Assembly: GCF_009469615.1 (NCBI RefSeq)
Contig: NZ_SSXX01000010.1
Span: forward strand, 1-64,000
Source: Dechloromonas sp. H13
GTDB lineage: Bacteria > Pseudomonadota > Gammaproteobacteria > Burkholderiales > Rhodocyclaceae
Length of the DNA stretch: 64,000 nucleotides
Direction: 5' to 3'
The notes under the pieces were generated by a model. It was given only the letters and a program-made list of their open reading frames with translations, was not told the origin of the DNA and searched no databases. Shown here piece by piece: positions 43,999-52,045 of this stretch (position 1 is the first letter of the stretch; each line of letters opens with the position of its first letter). Both the position numbers and the translations under genes were made by a program.

Positions 43999-44891
43999 CG
44001 GCTTGCACTCCCGGATATTCCAGTTGCGGACAATGCAGCTCCCTGCCCCAGGCCGGATTGGCGCAACCAGTCCAGGGTGCCTTGGGCGACCTTTTCGCGC
44101 CAGACTGCCGACGAAAAGGTATGGTCGGCTTCCGGCAACGACTGGGTGGTGACCAGCGGTCTTGCTAGCAGGCCGTCCCATGCCGGATCGTCACCGGCGA
44201 ATTGCAGGAACTCCTTCGCCGTATAGTCATTCCCGCTCAGTACCAGCATGACCGGCCCATCGAACGCCCCAAGCGCACTTGCCATGCGCCCCTGAAAACT
44301 CCTGGACTCCGCCTTGGCGACCTTCCGGGTCAGCAGCAGGTTCGAGAACAACCCTCCCAGGGCGTGGAGCACATTGGCTTTCCCCGACAGCAGCTTTGTC
44401 CAGAATTCGCGCTGCAGAAGACGTTGACCGTAGTAATGCCTGATATGGGTCTTGGCCAGAGTAGCTTCGGAGCGCACCCAGGGATTGAGCAGACACATTC
44501 CGCACACCCGCCGATCTCGCCTGGCTTCCCAATAGAGCAGGCTGGCCGAGGCGGCATCGCACAGGCCCCAAAGCACGATCCGCTCGATTCCAGGATGGCG
44601 CGCCGTGAAGGCATCGATCGCGGCGCCGATGTCATCCTCGACGGACTCGAAATTGCGTGCCACGCCGCTGCTATCGCCCATCCCCCGAAAATCGAATCGC
44701 AGCACCGGGAAACCCGCCCGCGCCAGGCTACGGGAAAGCAATAGAAACTGGCGATGACTGCCCACGCGATATTGCGGCCCGCCCACGACGATGACGATTC
44801 CGGTCGATGTCGCCATCTCCGGCACGCAGGCGATACCAAGCAAAGCCTCGTCGGCGCATGGAAACAGGAAGGCGTGTTCGTCGATCCTCAT
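43995..44891 (-). CDS. Exosortase-A-associated alpha/beta hydrolase 1 (TIGR03100-like)
   Basis: 298 aa. Alpha/beta hydrolase with VIVVGGPQYRVGSHRQFLLLSRSLARAGFPVLRFDFRGMGDS and the nucleophile elbow GLCDA, with Cys111 in place of Ser. These features match the hydr1_PEP family. Likely a thioesterase or acyltransferase acting on acyl groups held by the ACP encoded upstream (inference from position). The start overlaps hydrolase 2 by four bases. Cys nucleophiles are rarer than Ser in this fold. Confidence 0.87.
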   Translation of the reverse strand: MRIDEHAFLFPCADEALLGIACVPEMATSTGIVIVVGGPQYRVGSHRQFLLLSRSLARAGFPVLRFDFRGMGDSSGVARNFESVEDDIGAAIDAFTARHPGIERIVLWGLCDAASASLLYWEARRDRRVCGMCLLNPWVRSEATLAKTHIRHYYGQRLLQREFWTKLLSGKANVLHALGGLFSNLLLTRKVAKAESRSFQGRMASALGAFDGPVMLVLSGNDYTAKEFLQFAGDDPAWDGLLARPLVTTQSLPEADHTFSSAVWREKVAQGTLDWLRQSGLGQGAALSATGISGSASR

Positions 44892-45706
44892 TGCCAGCTT
44901 CTCATTACATCCAGCGTCGCATCGATCAATGCCGGCACCTCTTCAATTTCGCTGGTCTGCCAGAACGCAGGTCCGCTTGTCGTCCTGGCATCGACCTGCC
45001 AGCCCGCCGAACGCCATGCCTCGATCCGCTGCTGCGCGACAGGGGAAATTTCGCCCGACGGACGCGATGACATCTCAAGCCAAGCCACACGCCCGCCCTG
45101 CCCGGCACCTGAGAGCAACTCGGCAGCGGCAAGCCCTTCAGCCATCTGCGGGCTGATCGAATAGCCGGCAATTTCCACGTTGTTTCCCGCGTTCAGCTGC
45201 TGCCGCAGACCGTCGAGGACATCCTTCCCGTTTCCCGCCCCGAGCGCCGCGGCCGCCTTCAGGCGCATGAACTGCTGCCAGTGCTGTTTTCCGGAAATCA
45301 CCGGCTGCCAGAAAACGAAATTCGGCCTTTTCTTGAGGTCGACCGCAACAGACGCCGTCAGCAGGCACCCGGCGCGCAGCCCCCAAAGCGTCAACGGCAG
45401 CGGAAGACGGTCCTGAAGCCAGGCGACCCCAGTGGCGATATCCGCCCGCCAGTCCTCCCAACGCGCATCGCCAAACTCTCCGCTGCTGTCGCCGCAGCCC
45501 AGCATGTCGAGTTGCAACACCCCGTACCCGGCCTCGCCGAGCGCCCGCGAAAACAGGGCGGCCATGCGTCGCGCCTTGTTCATCTCCTCGGCAAAAGGGT
45601 GGACGTACAACACCGCGCCACGCGCCACGGAGCCCCGGGGTGGGTGAAAGATGCAGAAGCGCTGCCCGCCTGCAACCGGGAGAAAGAAGGCCTCTTGCAC
45701 TGCCAT
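44888..45706 (-). CDS. Exosortase-A-associated hydrolase 2 (TIGR03101-like), Arg at the nucleophile position
   Basis: 272 aa. Alpha/beta-hydrolase fold with VLYVHPFAEEMNKARRMAALFSRALGEAGYGVLQLDMLGCGDSSGEF, matching the hydr2_PEP family. The nucleophile elbow reads GLRAG, so Arg111 stands where hydrolase 1 has Cys111, and the protein probably has no hydrolytic activity by the usual mechanism. It may act as a partner or regulator of hydrolase 1. The gene is five bases after the ACP stop and overlaps hydrolase 1 (ATGA). Confidence 0.85.
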   Translation of the reverse strand: MAVQEAFFLPVAGGQRFCIFHPPRGSVARGAVLYVHPFAEEMNKARRMAALFSRALGEAGYGVLQLDMLGCGDSSGEFGDARWEDWRADIATGVAWLQDRLPLPLTLWGLRAGCLLTASVAVDLKKRPNFVFWQPVISGKQHWQQFMRLKAAAALGAGNGKDVLDGLRQQLNAGNNVEIAGYSISPQMAEGLAAAELLSGAGQGGRVAWLEMSSRPSGEISPVAQQRIEAWRSAGWQVDARTTSGPAFWQTSEIEEVPALIDATLDVMRSWQ

Positions 45707-45711
45707 CGCGC

Positions 45712-45963
45712 TCAGGCAGCAACCTTTCGTTCGACAAAGTCGACCAGCGAGCCAAGCGTGGCAAATGTCGCCCCGTCGATTTCATCATCGTCTATCGAGA
45801 ATCCGAAACGCTCTTCCAGCGTCGTGATGACCGCGATGACCGCCATCGAATCCAGTTCAGGTATTGCCCCCAGAAGCGGGGTTTTGTCGGAAAAGCCGGC
45901 GCTGCGCCCGTTGAGGCTGAGAATTTCTTCCAGAACGGCGACAGTTTCTTGCTTGATGTTCAA
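45712..45963 (-). CDS. Acyl carrier protein (exosortase-associated)
   Basis: 83 aa. The phosphopantetheine site is Ser39 in PELDSMAVIAVI, and the rest (VLEEILSL, ERFGFSIDDDEIDGATFATLGSLVDFV) is ACP-like. The start is a TTG (45961-45963) with GGAG six bases upstream; the in-frame ATG at 45999 overlaps a perfect -10 box and would lie at or before the transcription start. The gene heads a minus-strand operon with the two hydrolases and is divergent from the exosortase-associated acyl ligase, which probably loads it. Confidence 0.88.
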   Translation of the reverse strand: MNIKQETVAVLEEILSLNGRSAGFSDKTPLLGAIPELDSMAVIAVITTLEERFGFSIDDDEIDGATFATLGSLVDFVERKVAA

Positions 45964-45997
45964 GGCTAACTCCAAGGGGTTTGATTCCGGAGGCGCC

Positions 45998-46003
45998 ATT
46001 ATA
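45998..46003 (-). promoter_or_regulatory. Candidate -10 box for the ACP-hydrolase operon
   Basis: A perfect TATAAT on the minus strand, about 35 bases before the TTG start of the ACP. The -35 region at 17-18 bases is GC-rich without a good match, so activation may be needed. The 134-base gap to the divergent acyl ligase gene also has to hold that gene's promoter, which I could not place. Confidence 0.45.
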
Positions 46004-46097
46004 GGCGGGGCATCCGGGACGGGGCTGTGAGATACTACACACTGTCATACGTCCGGTCAGCCGAGAATCCCAGAATATTTCACTCCCCTCTGACTTC

Positions 46098-47696
46098 ATG
46101 CGAAATTCCAACCTGCTTCCCGAACTGATCGCCATTGCGGCAGAGCGTTCACCCGATGCAACCGCCCTTGTCTTCGGCAAGGAGAACCAGACCTACGAAG
46201 GCTTGCAAGGAGCCGTCGCCGACTTTGCGGGCGGATTGATGCACCTCGGACTCCAGCGTGGCGAACGTGTCGCGATCTACCTGGAGAAGCGCTTCGAGAC
46301 TGTCATTGCCAGTTTCGGCGCCCCGGCAGCGGGCGGAGTATTCGTCCCGCTCAATCCCTTGCTGAAACCCGAGCAGATCGGCTACATCCTGCGCGACTGC
46401 AACGTTCGTGTTCTGGTCACTTCGCCGGAACGCCTCGCCCTGCTGTCGGAGACGCTGAATCAATGCCACGACCTGCGCCACGTGGTCGTTCTGGATTCGC
46501 ATGATCCCCTTCCATCGGGAGGACCCGTCGCCTTTTTCCGATGGAGCGAACTCCTGTCACTGCCCCGGAAAACCGGTCATCGCGTCATCGATACCGATGT
46601 CGTAGGCATTCTCTACACATCCGGGAGCACCGGCAAGCCCAAGGGAGTCGTGCTTTCCCACCGCAATATGGTCGCTGGCGCCAAGAGCGTGGCCAGTTAT
46701 CTTGAAAACCGTGCGGACGATACGCTGCTGGCCGCCCTCCCCTTATCATTCGACGCGGGTTTCAGCCAATTGACCACCGCCTTTCACGTCGGCGCCCGGG
46801 TCGTGCTGCTCAACTACCTGCTGCCCCGCGACGTACTGAAGGCCATCGGACGGGAGAAAGTCACCGGATTGACTGCTGTGCCGCCGCTTTACATCCAGCT
46901 GACCCAACTCGAATGGCCTGCAGACATCACCGAACACCTGCGTTACTTTGCCAACACCGGCGGGCGCATGCCGCGCGAAACACTGGCGTTGCTGCGCAAG
47001 AACCTGCCCAAGTCAAAACCCTACCTGATGTACGGACTGACCGAGGCATTCCGCTCGACCTATCTGCCACCCGCCGAAGTCGACCGGCGGCCGGATTCGA
47101 TCGGCAAGGCCATTCCGAATGCCGAAATCCTGGTATTGCGTGAGGATGGCTCCCCCTGCGCCCCCAACGAGCCGGGGGAACTGGTTCATCGGGGGGCGCT
47201 GGTCGGCATGGGTTACTGGAACGATCCGGAAAAAACCGCCGAGCGTTACAAGCCATTGCCGGCTCATACCCCGGGACGCGAGGCAGGGCTGGTCCTTCCG
47301 GAAATTGCCGTATTTTCCGGAGACACCGTTCGAATGGATGAAGACGGTTTTCTCTACTTCATCGGCCGCCGGGACGAAATGATGAAGACTTCCGGTTACC
47401 GGGTCAGCCCGACCGAGGTGGAAGAAATTCTCTATGCCACCCGACTGGTTGGCGAATGCGTCGCCTTCGGTGTCGATAACGATGTGCTGGGACAGGCAAT
47501 TCAGGTCATTGCGACGCCACCCGCCGGCAACACGCTCGATACCGCAGCGCTGCTGGCGGAATGCCGCGCCCGTATGCCGGCTTACATGGTGCCCGCCGGA
47601 ATCGAGGTACGCGAAGGACCATTGCCACGCAACCCGAACGGAAAAATCGACCGAAAAACCCTATCGACCGAGTGGGTCGAGAAAAACACCGCCTGA
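46098..47696 (+). CDS. Exosortase-A-associated acyl-CoA/acyl-ACP ligase (TIGR03098-like)
   Basis: 532 aa, ANL superfamily. Motifs: YTSGSTGKPKGVVLSHRNM at 173-191, YGLTEAFRSTYLPP, SGDTVRMDEDGFLYFIGRRDEMMKTSGYRVSPTEVEE and the Lys in NPNGKIDRKTL. It matches the ligase_PEP_1 family found in exosortase-A loci. It adenylates a carboxylate and passes it to CoA or, given the ACP next door, to the ACP phosphopantetheine. Substrate unknown. Divergent from the ACP operon and 29 bases before the PLP decarboxylase gene. Confidence 0.9.
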   Translation: MRNSNLLPELIAIAAERSPDATALVFGKENQTYEGLQGAVADFAGGLMHLGLQRGERVAIYLEKRFETVIASFGAPAAGGVFVPLNPLLKPEQIGYILRDCNVRVLVTSPERLALLSETLNQCHDLRHVVVLDSHDPLPSGGPVAFFRWSELLSLPRKTGHRVIDTDVVGILYTSGSTGKPKGVVLSHRNMVAGAKSVASYLENRADDTLLAALPLSFDAGFSQLTTAFHVGARVVLLNYLLPRDVLKAIGREKVTGLTAVPPLYIQLTQLEWPADITEHLRYFANTGGRMPRETLALLRKNLPKSKPYLMYGLTEAFRSTYLPPAEVDRRPDSIGKAIPNAEILVLREDGSPCAPNEPGELVHRGALVGMGYWNDPEKTAERYKPLPAHTPGREAGLVLPEIAVFSGDTVRMDEDGFLYFIGRRDEMMKTSGYRVSPTEVEEILYATRLVGECVAFGVDNDVLGQAIQVIATPPAGNTLDTAALLAECRARMPAYMVPAGIEVREGPLPRNPNGKIDRKTLSTEWVEKNTA

Positions 47697-47725
47697 TTTC
47701 GCCATCTTTCGAGGCCCGAAACCCC

Positions 47726-48970
47726 ATGTCGCTTTCTGAACGTCCGCTTCCCGTTCATGCACCGATGAATCAATTCGGCGTTGCTGCCGGCCAGTTGCTG
47801 GTTGGTGGCATCCCCCTGGAACGCCTTGCAGCACGAGTCGGCCAGACCCCGTTCTACGCGTATGACCGGCAAATGCTGAAGACTCGCGTCGCCGAGTTGC
47901 GCACTGCACTTCCGCAAGCCGTCAAGTTGCATTATGCGATGAAGGCCAATCCGATGCCGGCGCTAGTAGGGGTCATGGCGGGCCTGGTCGATGGTATCGA
48001 CGTCGCTTCCGGTGGCGAATTGAAGGTCGCGCTGGATGCCGGGGCGGCCCCGAGGGAAATCAGCTTTGCCGGACCGGGCAAGCGGCGGACAGAATTGACG
48101 CAGGCGGTCGCTGCCGGCGTTCTGGTAAATATCGAATCGCTCCGTGAGGTTCATGAGCTGGCAAGCATTTCTGCCGAGACTGGCTGTGCCGCTCGGGTAG
48201 CGGTTCGCGTCAATCCCGATTTCGAACTCAAGGGATCCGGCATGAAGATGGGGGGCGGCCCCAAGCAATTTGGCGTCGATGCCGAAGCCGTACCGGAATT
48301 GCTGGCCGAAGTCGGGCGCGCAGGCCTGAGTTTTGAGGGTTTCCATCTCTTCGCCGGCTCGCAGAATCTCAGCGCGCAATCGATCTGCGAGGCGCAACGG
48401 CAATCATATGAGTTGGCCTTGAGGCTTGCCGCAAGCGCTCCGGCACCGGTTCGCTTCCTCAATTTGGGAGGGGGCTTCGGCATTCCCTATTTTCCCGGCG
48501 AACGGCGCCTCGACCTGACACCGATCGGCGAAAATCTCGAGAAACTTCTTCACCGTGCCAGTGCCGACATGCCGGCAGCAGAACTGGTCATCGAACTGGG
48601 GCGTTACCTGGTCGGCGAGGCCGGAATTTACGTCTCCCGGGTAGTCGACCGCAAGATTTCGCGTGGCCAGATTTTCCTTGTGGTCGACGGCGGGTTGAAC
48701 CATCACCTTTCTGCTTCCGGAAACTTCGGCCAAGTGATCCGCAAGAATTACCCCGTGGCAATCGGGAATCGCATGGAATCCGGGCCGACGATCACCGCGT
48801 CCGTCGTCGGCCCCCTATGCACCCCGCTCGATGTGCTGGCAGACCGCATGCAACTCGCGGATGCCTGCCCGGGCGATTTGGTGGTCGTATTCCAGTCCGG
48901 CGCCTACGGTGCCAGCGCCAGTCCGCAACAGTTCCTCGGGCACCCTGGGCCAATCGAGGTACTGGTCTAA
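47726..48970 (+). CDS. Exosortase-A-associated PLP-dependent decarboxylase (TIGR03099-like)
   Basis: 414 aa, fold type III (alanine racemase/diaminopimelate decarboxylase) family. PLP Lys73 is in HYAMKANPM; other marks are NPDFELKGSGMKMGGGPKQFG, NLGGGFGIPYF, ELGRYLVGEAGIYVSRVVDRK and QSGAYGASASPQQFLGHP. It matches dCO2ase_PEP1. By analogy to butirosin BtrK, which decarboxylates a glutamyl group on an ACP, it might act on an aminoacyl-ACP formed by the ligase (inference). ATG 47726 has a GAGG 11 bases upstream; a longer ORF overlaps the ligase gene. Confidence 0.9.
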   Translation: MSLSERPLPVHAPMNQFGVAAGQLLVGGIPLERLAARVGQTPFYAYDRQMLKTRVAELRTALPQAVKLHYAMKANPMPALVGVMAGLVDGIDVASGGELKVALDAGAAPREISFAGPGKRRTELTQAVAAGVLVNIESLREVHELASISAETGCAARVAVRVNPDFELKGSGMKMGGGPKQFGVDAEAVPELLAEVGRAGLSFEGFHLFAGSQNLSAQSICEAQRQSYELALRLAASAPAPVRFLNLGGGFGIPYFPGERRLDLTPIGENLEKLLHRASADMPAAELVIELGRYLVGEAGIYVSRVVDRKISRGQIFLVVDGGLNHHLSASGNFGQVIRKNYPVAIGNRMESGPTITASVVGPLCTPLDVLADRMQLADACPGDLVVVFQSGAYGASASPQQFLGHPGPIEVLV

Positions 48971-49248
48971 GGGGCATCCCGCATATTGCGATAGTGTGTC
49001 CGCGGCCGTCTCGGTCCTTCCCTGGCCGGACTCGACCCGAACCCGTTTGGCATCACGACCACCGCGCAGAGGCAGCAAAATCAAGGCGTCCGAAGTGTTT
49101 GTCGGACACCGTGAAATACTGCACAGGCCGTCCTTACTCACCCCGATATCATTGTCAGCAACATGGTAGCGGTACTGGACGGACATCCGGACAAGCCGCC
49201 TTATGCGTACCGAATCCCGCTCGACGGGTTGCGCACAGAGGAATGAAC

Positions 49249-50631
49249 ATGCTTCAAATATTCAACGGCTGGTTTCGATGGCGCCATCTGGCCCAGATGC
49301 TCTTCGACTTCTCGTTTGTCATCGTCGGCATCCTCATCGCGGTGATGTGGGTGGGCAACGGCCTGCCGATCAATTACAAGCATGTGATTCTGTTTGCGCT
49401 GATTCTCGCTGCCACCATGTTGCTGATCAATTCGTTGCTTGGCCTCTATCAGCGAGTTCACAACCGCACCGTGACCGAATCCAGGGCTCGGGCCGTACTT
49501 TCTCTGTATCTGTCGGTACCGCTAGCCTATGGAATTTTCGGCCTGTTTCCCGTCACGACCTTCAGCCGGGAGTTCATGCAACTCTCCGCGCTGTCGGCAA
49601 TTTTCGGCATGCTGGTCAATCGCGTGAGCGCCCCGCGGGAATCGTCCTCGGGACTGCTTTCGCGGCGTATTCTGGTATTCGGCACCGGCGCTCGCGCCCT
49701 TGCGGTAAAAAATGCACTGAACAAATCCGATCCCTCGGCCCAGATCGTCGGCTTCTTCCCCAGCCCGAATGAAGACGGCGCAGCAGTGCCGATCGATCAG
49801 ATCCTTTCGCGCAGCCATTCCCTGCTTGACACCGCCAAGGCGCTCGACGTCCATGAGATCGTCGTCGCACTGAGCGAGCGTCGCGGTGGTTCCATGCCTC
49901 TGCGGGAACTCCTCGACTGCAAGCTGCACGGCATCCGTGTTATGGATCTGGCCAGCTACTTCGAGCAGGCCCTCGGCCAGATCCGCCTCGAATCGCTCTA
50001 TGCGGGATGGCTCATATTTGGTGACGGATTTAGACAAGGCCTGTTCCGCAGCGCCGTGAAGCGCTTGTTCGACATCGTTTCCGCGTTGATCCTGCTGATT
50101 CTTGCCGCCCCAGTCATCCTCGTGACCTCCTTGCTGATCATCATCGAGAGCGGGACGCCCGTGCTGTATCTTCAGGAACGCGTCGGACGCAACGGGCGAT
50201 TGTTCAAGGTCATAAAATTCCGCAGCATGCGTACGGATGCTGAAAAGGATGGCAAACCGATCTGGGCACAGAAACAGGATGACCGCACGACGAAAATCGG
50301 CCGCATCATACGAAAGCTGCGCATTGACGAACTCCCGCAACTCTATTGTGTGTTGCGTGGCGACATGAGCCTGGTGGGCCCGCGCCCGGAACGTCAATTC
50401 TTCGTCGACCAGCTCACCAACGAAATTCCGTTCTATGCCGTCCGCCACAGCGTCAAGCCAGGCCTGACCGGCTGGGCTCAAGTACGCTACCACTATGGCG
50501 CGACCGTCGAGGACTCGGCCGAGAAGCTGCAATACGATCTCTATTACGTTAAGAACCACTCCCTCCTGCTGGACCTGATCATCATGTTCGAAACGGTCGT
50601 TGTCGTACTGACGGGAAAGGGGGCACACTGA
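49249..50631 (+). CDS. EPS priming sugar transferase (undecaprenyl-phosphate, TIGR03013/EpsB-like)
   Basis: 460 aa. N-terminal four to five transmembrane helices (about 10-125), a CoA-binding-like domain (RRILVFGTGARALAVKNAL), another helix near 275-300 and the C-terminal PF02397 domain (KRLFDIVSALILLILAAP, YLQERVGRNGRLFKVIKFRSMRTDAEKDG, IGRIIRKLRIDELPQL, MSLVGPRPE, PGLTGWAQV). It transfers a sugar phosphate to undecaprenyl phosphate and starts the repeat unit. Start ATG 49249 is six bases after AGAGGA; the ATG at 49243 is too close. The 278-base gap before it is noncoding apart from a small dyad (GTCCGA-N8-TCGGAC at 49088-49107). Confidence 0.92.
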   Translation: MLQIFNGWFRWRHLAQMLFDFSFVIVGILIAVMWVGNGLPINYKHVILFALILAATMLLINSLLGLYQRVHNRTVTESRARAVLSLYLSVPLAYGIFGLFPVTTFSREFMQLSALSAIFGMLVNRVSAPRESSSGLLSRRILVFGTGARALAVKNALNKSDPSAQIVGFFPSPNEDGAAVPIDQILSRSHSLLDTAKALDVHEIVVALSERRGGSMPLRELLDCKLHGIRVMDLASYFEQALGQIRLESLYAGWLIFGDGFRQGLFRSAVKRLFDIVSALILLILAAPVILVTSLLIIIESGTPVLYLQERVGRNGRLFKVIKFRSMRTDAEKDGKPIWAQKQDDRTTKIGRIIRKLRIDELPQLYCVLRGDMSLVGPRPERQFFVDQLTNEIPFYAVRHSVKPGLTGWAQVRYHYGATVEDSAEKLQYDLYYVKNHSLLLDLIIMFETVVVVLTGKGAH

Positions 50632-50754
50632 TGCCGTCGACATCGCGTTTACCCCGCTGAAACGTCACCGAGCAAGAGGCTCTTGCAGGAACTACCCAAA
50701 GACCGGGAGCATCTTGCTTCCAAGAATTATCGTAACTGTTGAATGAGACCAACA

Positions 50755-52035
50755 ATGAAAACAATCGCCGTAGTCGGACTTGGTTATGTAGGACTTCCGC
50801 TTGCCGTCGAATTCGGCAAGAAATTCCGCACGATCGGGGTCGACCTCTCCGCAGAAAAAGTAGCCTGCTACAAGGAACACTACGATCCAACCGGCGAAGT
50901 CAGCACCGATGACCTAAAGGCGGCCACCTTCCTGGAAGTCGGCACCGATCCCGCAGCCCTCAAGCAGGCCGATTTTGTGATCGTCGCCGTTCCCACACCG
51001 GTGGATGATGCACGTCAACCCGATTTCAGCCCTTTGGTGAGTTCGTCGAAGGCTGTGGGTCAAAACCTGAAGGACGGCGCCATCGTTGTCTTCGAATCGA
51101 CGGTGTATCCGGGAGCAACCGAAGAGGTCTGTATCCCGATCATCGAGCAGCATTCCGGCAAGAAATGGAAAAAGGACTTCTTCGTTGGCTACTCTCCGGA
51201 ACGCATCAATCCCGGCGACAAGGAACGGACCGTCACGAAGATCGTCAAGGTGGTTTCCGGCGACACCCCGGAAACGCTCGCCACGGTCGCCGAGATTTAC
51301 GGAAGCGTAATCACTGCGGGGGTCTTCCCAGCCTCCAGCATCAAGGTGGCGGAAGCTGCGAAGGTCATCGAAAACACGCAACGTGACCTGAATATCGCCC
51401 TGATGAATGAACTGGCGATCATTTTCGACAAGATCGGTATCGATACGCTCGAAGTACTGCAGGCGGCGGGAACCAAATGGAACTTCCTGCCCTTCCGCCC
51501 CGGCCTGGTTGGCGGTCACTGCATCGGTGTCGACCCCTATTATCTGACGCACAAGGCGCAGAAACTTGGCTACCACCCGGAGGTGATTCTCGCTGGTCGC
51601 CGCATCAACGACGGCATGGGCAAATTCATCGCCGAACAAACCATCAAGCTGTTGGTGCGCAATGGGCATCCGATCAAGGATTGCCCGATCATCGTTCTTG
51701 GTCTAACGTTCAAAGAAGACTGTCCGGATCTTCGCAACTCCCGGGTCATAGATGTCATACGGGAACTCGAGTCCTATGGTGCGAAGGTAATCGTCCACGA
51801 CCCGGTCGCGGAGCACCGGGAAGCGCAACATGAATATGGGGTTGATTTGCTGCCATGGGAACAGTTACCGAAAGCCGGAGCAATCGTCGCTGCGGTCGGC
51901 CATGCGGAATTCAAGGCACGCCCGGCCAGCGACTTCGTTGCCAAACTGCAAAGCGGAGGGGTCATTACCGACGTCAAGTGCATGCTCGATGCTCCGTCCT
52001 TCAAGGCACAAGGCATAAACATCTGGCGACTGTAA
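50755..52035 (+). CDS. Nucleotide-sugar dehydrogenase (TviB/WbpO-like UDP-HexNAc 6-dehydrogenase)
   Basis: 426 aa. The NAD motif is VVGLGYVGLPLAVEFGKKF at the start, the catalytic Cys256 lies in GGHCIGVDPYYLTHKAQ, and FVGYSPERINPGDKERTV plus GLTFKEDCPDLRNS are family marks. The sequence is closer to Vi-antigen TviB and WbpO than to UDP-glucose dehydrogenases. It oxidises C6 of a UDP-HexNAc to the uronic acid, giving an acidic EPS sugar which the amidotransferase could amidate. The 123-base gap before it holds a small GC-poor hairpin (50672-50686) and no gene. Confidence 0.92.
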   Translation: MKTIAVVGLGYVGLPLAVEFGKKFRTIGVDLSAEKVACYKEHYDPTGEVSTDDLKAATFLEVGTDPAALKQADFVIVAVPTPVDDARQPDFSPLVSSSKAVGQNLKDGAIVVFESTVYPGATEEVCIPIIEQHSGKKWKKDFFVGYSPERINPGDKERTVTKIVKVVSGDTPETLATVAEIYGSVITAGVFPASSIKVAEAAKVIENTQRDLNIALMNELAIIFDKIGIDTLEVLQAAGTKWNFLPFRPGLVGGHCIGVDPYYLTHKAQKLGYHPEVILAGRRINDGMGKFIAEQTIKLLVRNGHPIKDCPIIVLGLTFKEDCPDLRNSRVIDVIRELESYGAKVIVHDPVAEHREAQHEYGVDLLPWEQLPKAGAIVAAVGHAEFKARPASDFVAKLQSGGVITDVKCMLDAPSFKAQGINIWRL

Positions 52036-52045
52036 CCCGTTGTCC

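Noticed and set aside
45964-45999. ATG start for the acyl carrier protein at 45999
   Set aside because: The ATG overlaps a perfect -10 box, so it would precede the transcription start; the TTG at 45963 has a ribosome site.
49088-49107. Small dyad GTCCGA-N8-TCGGAC before the priming transferase
   Set aside because: Short and common by chance in GC-rich DNA; no promoter or terminator next to it. Noted only in the gene entry.
48971-49248. Possible sigma-54 promoter before the priming transferase (a TTGGCAT-like stretch)
   Set aside because: The -12 GC element is not at the required spacing from the GG, so it does not meet the consensus.
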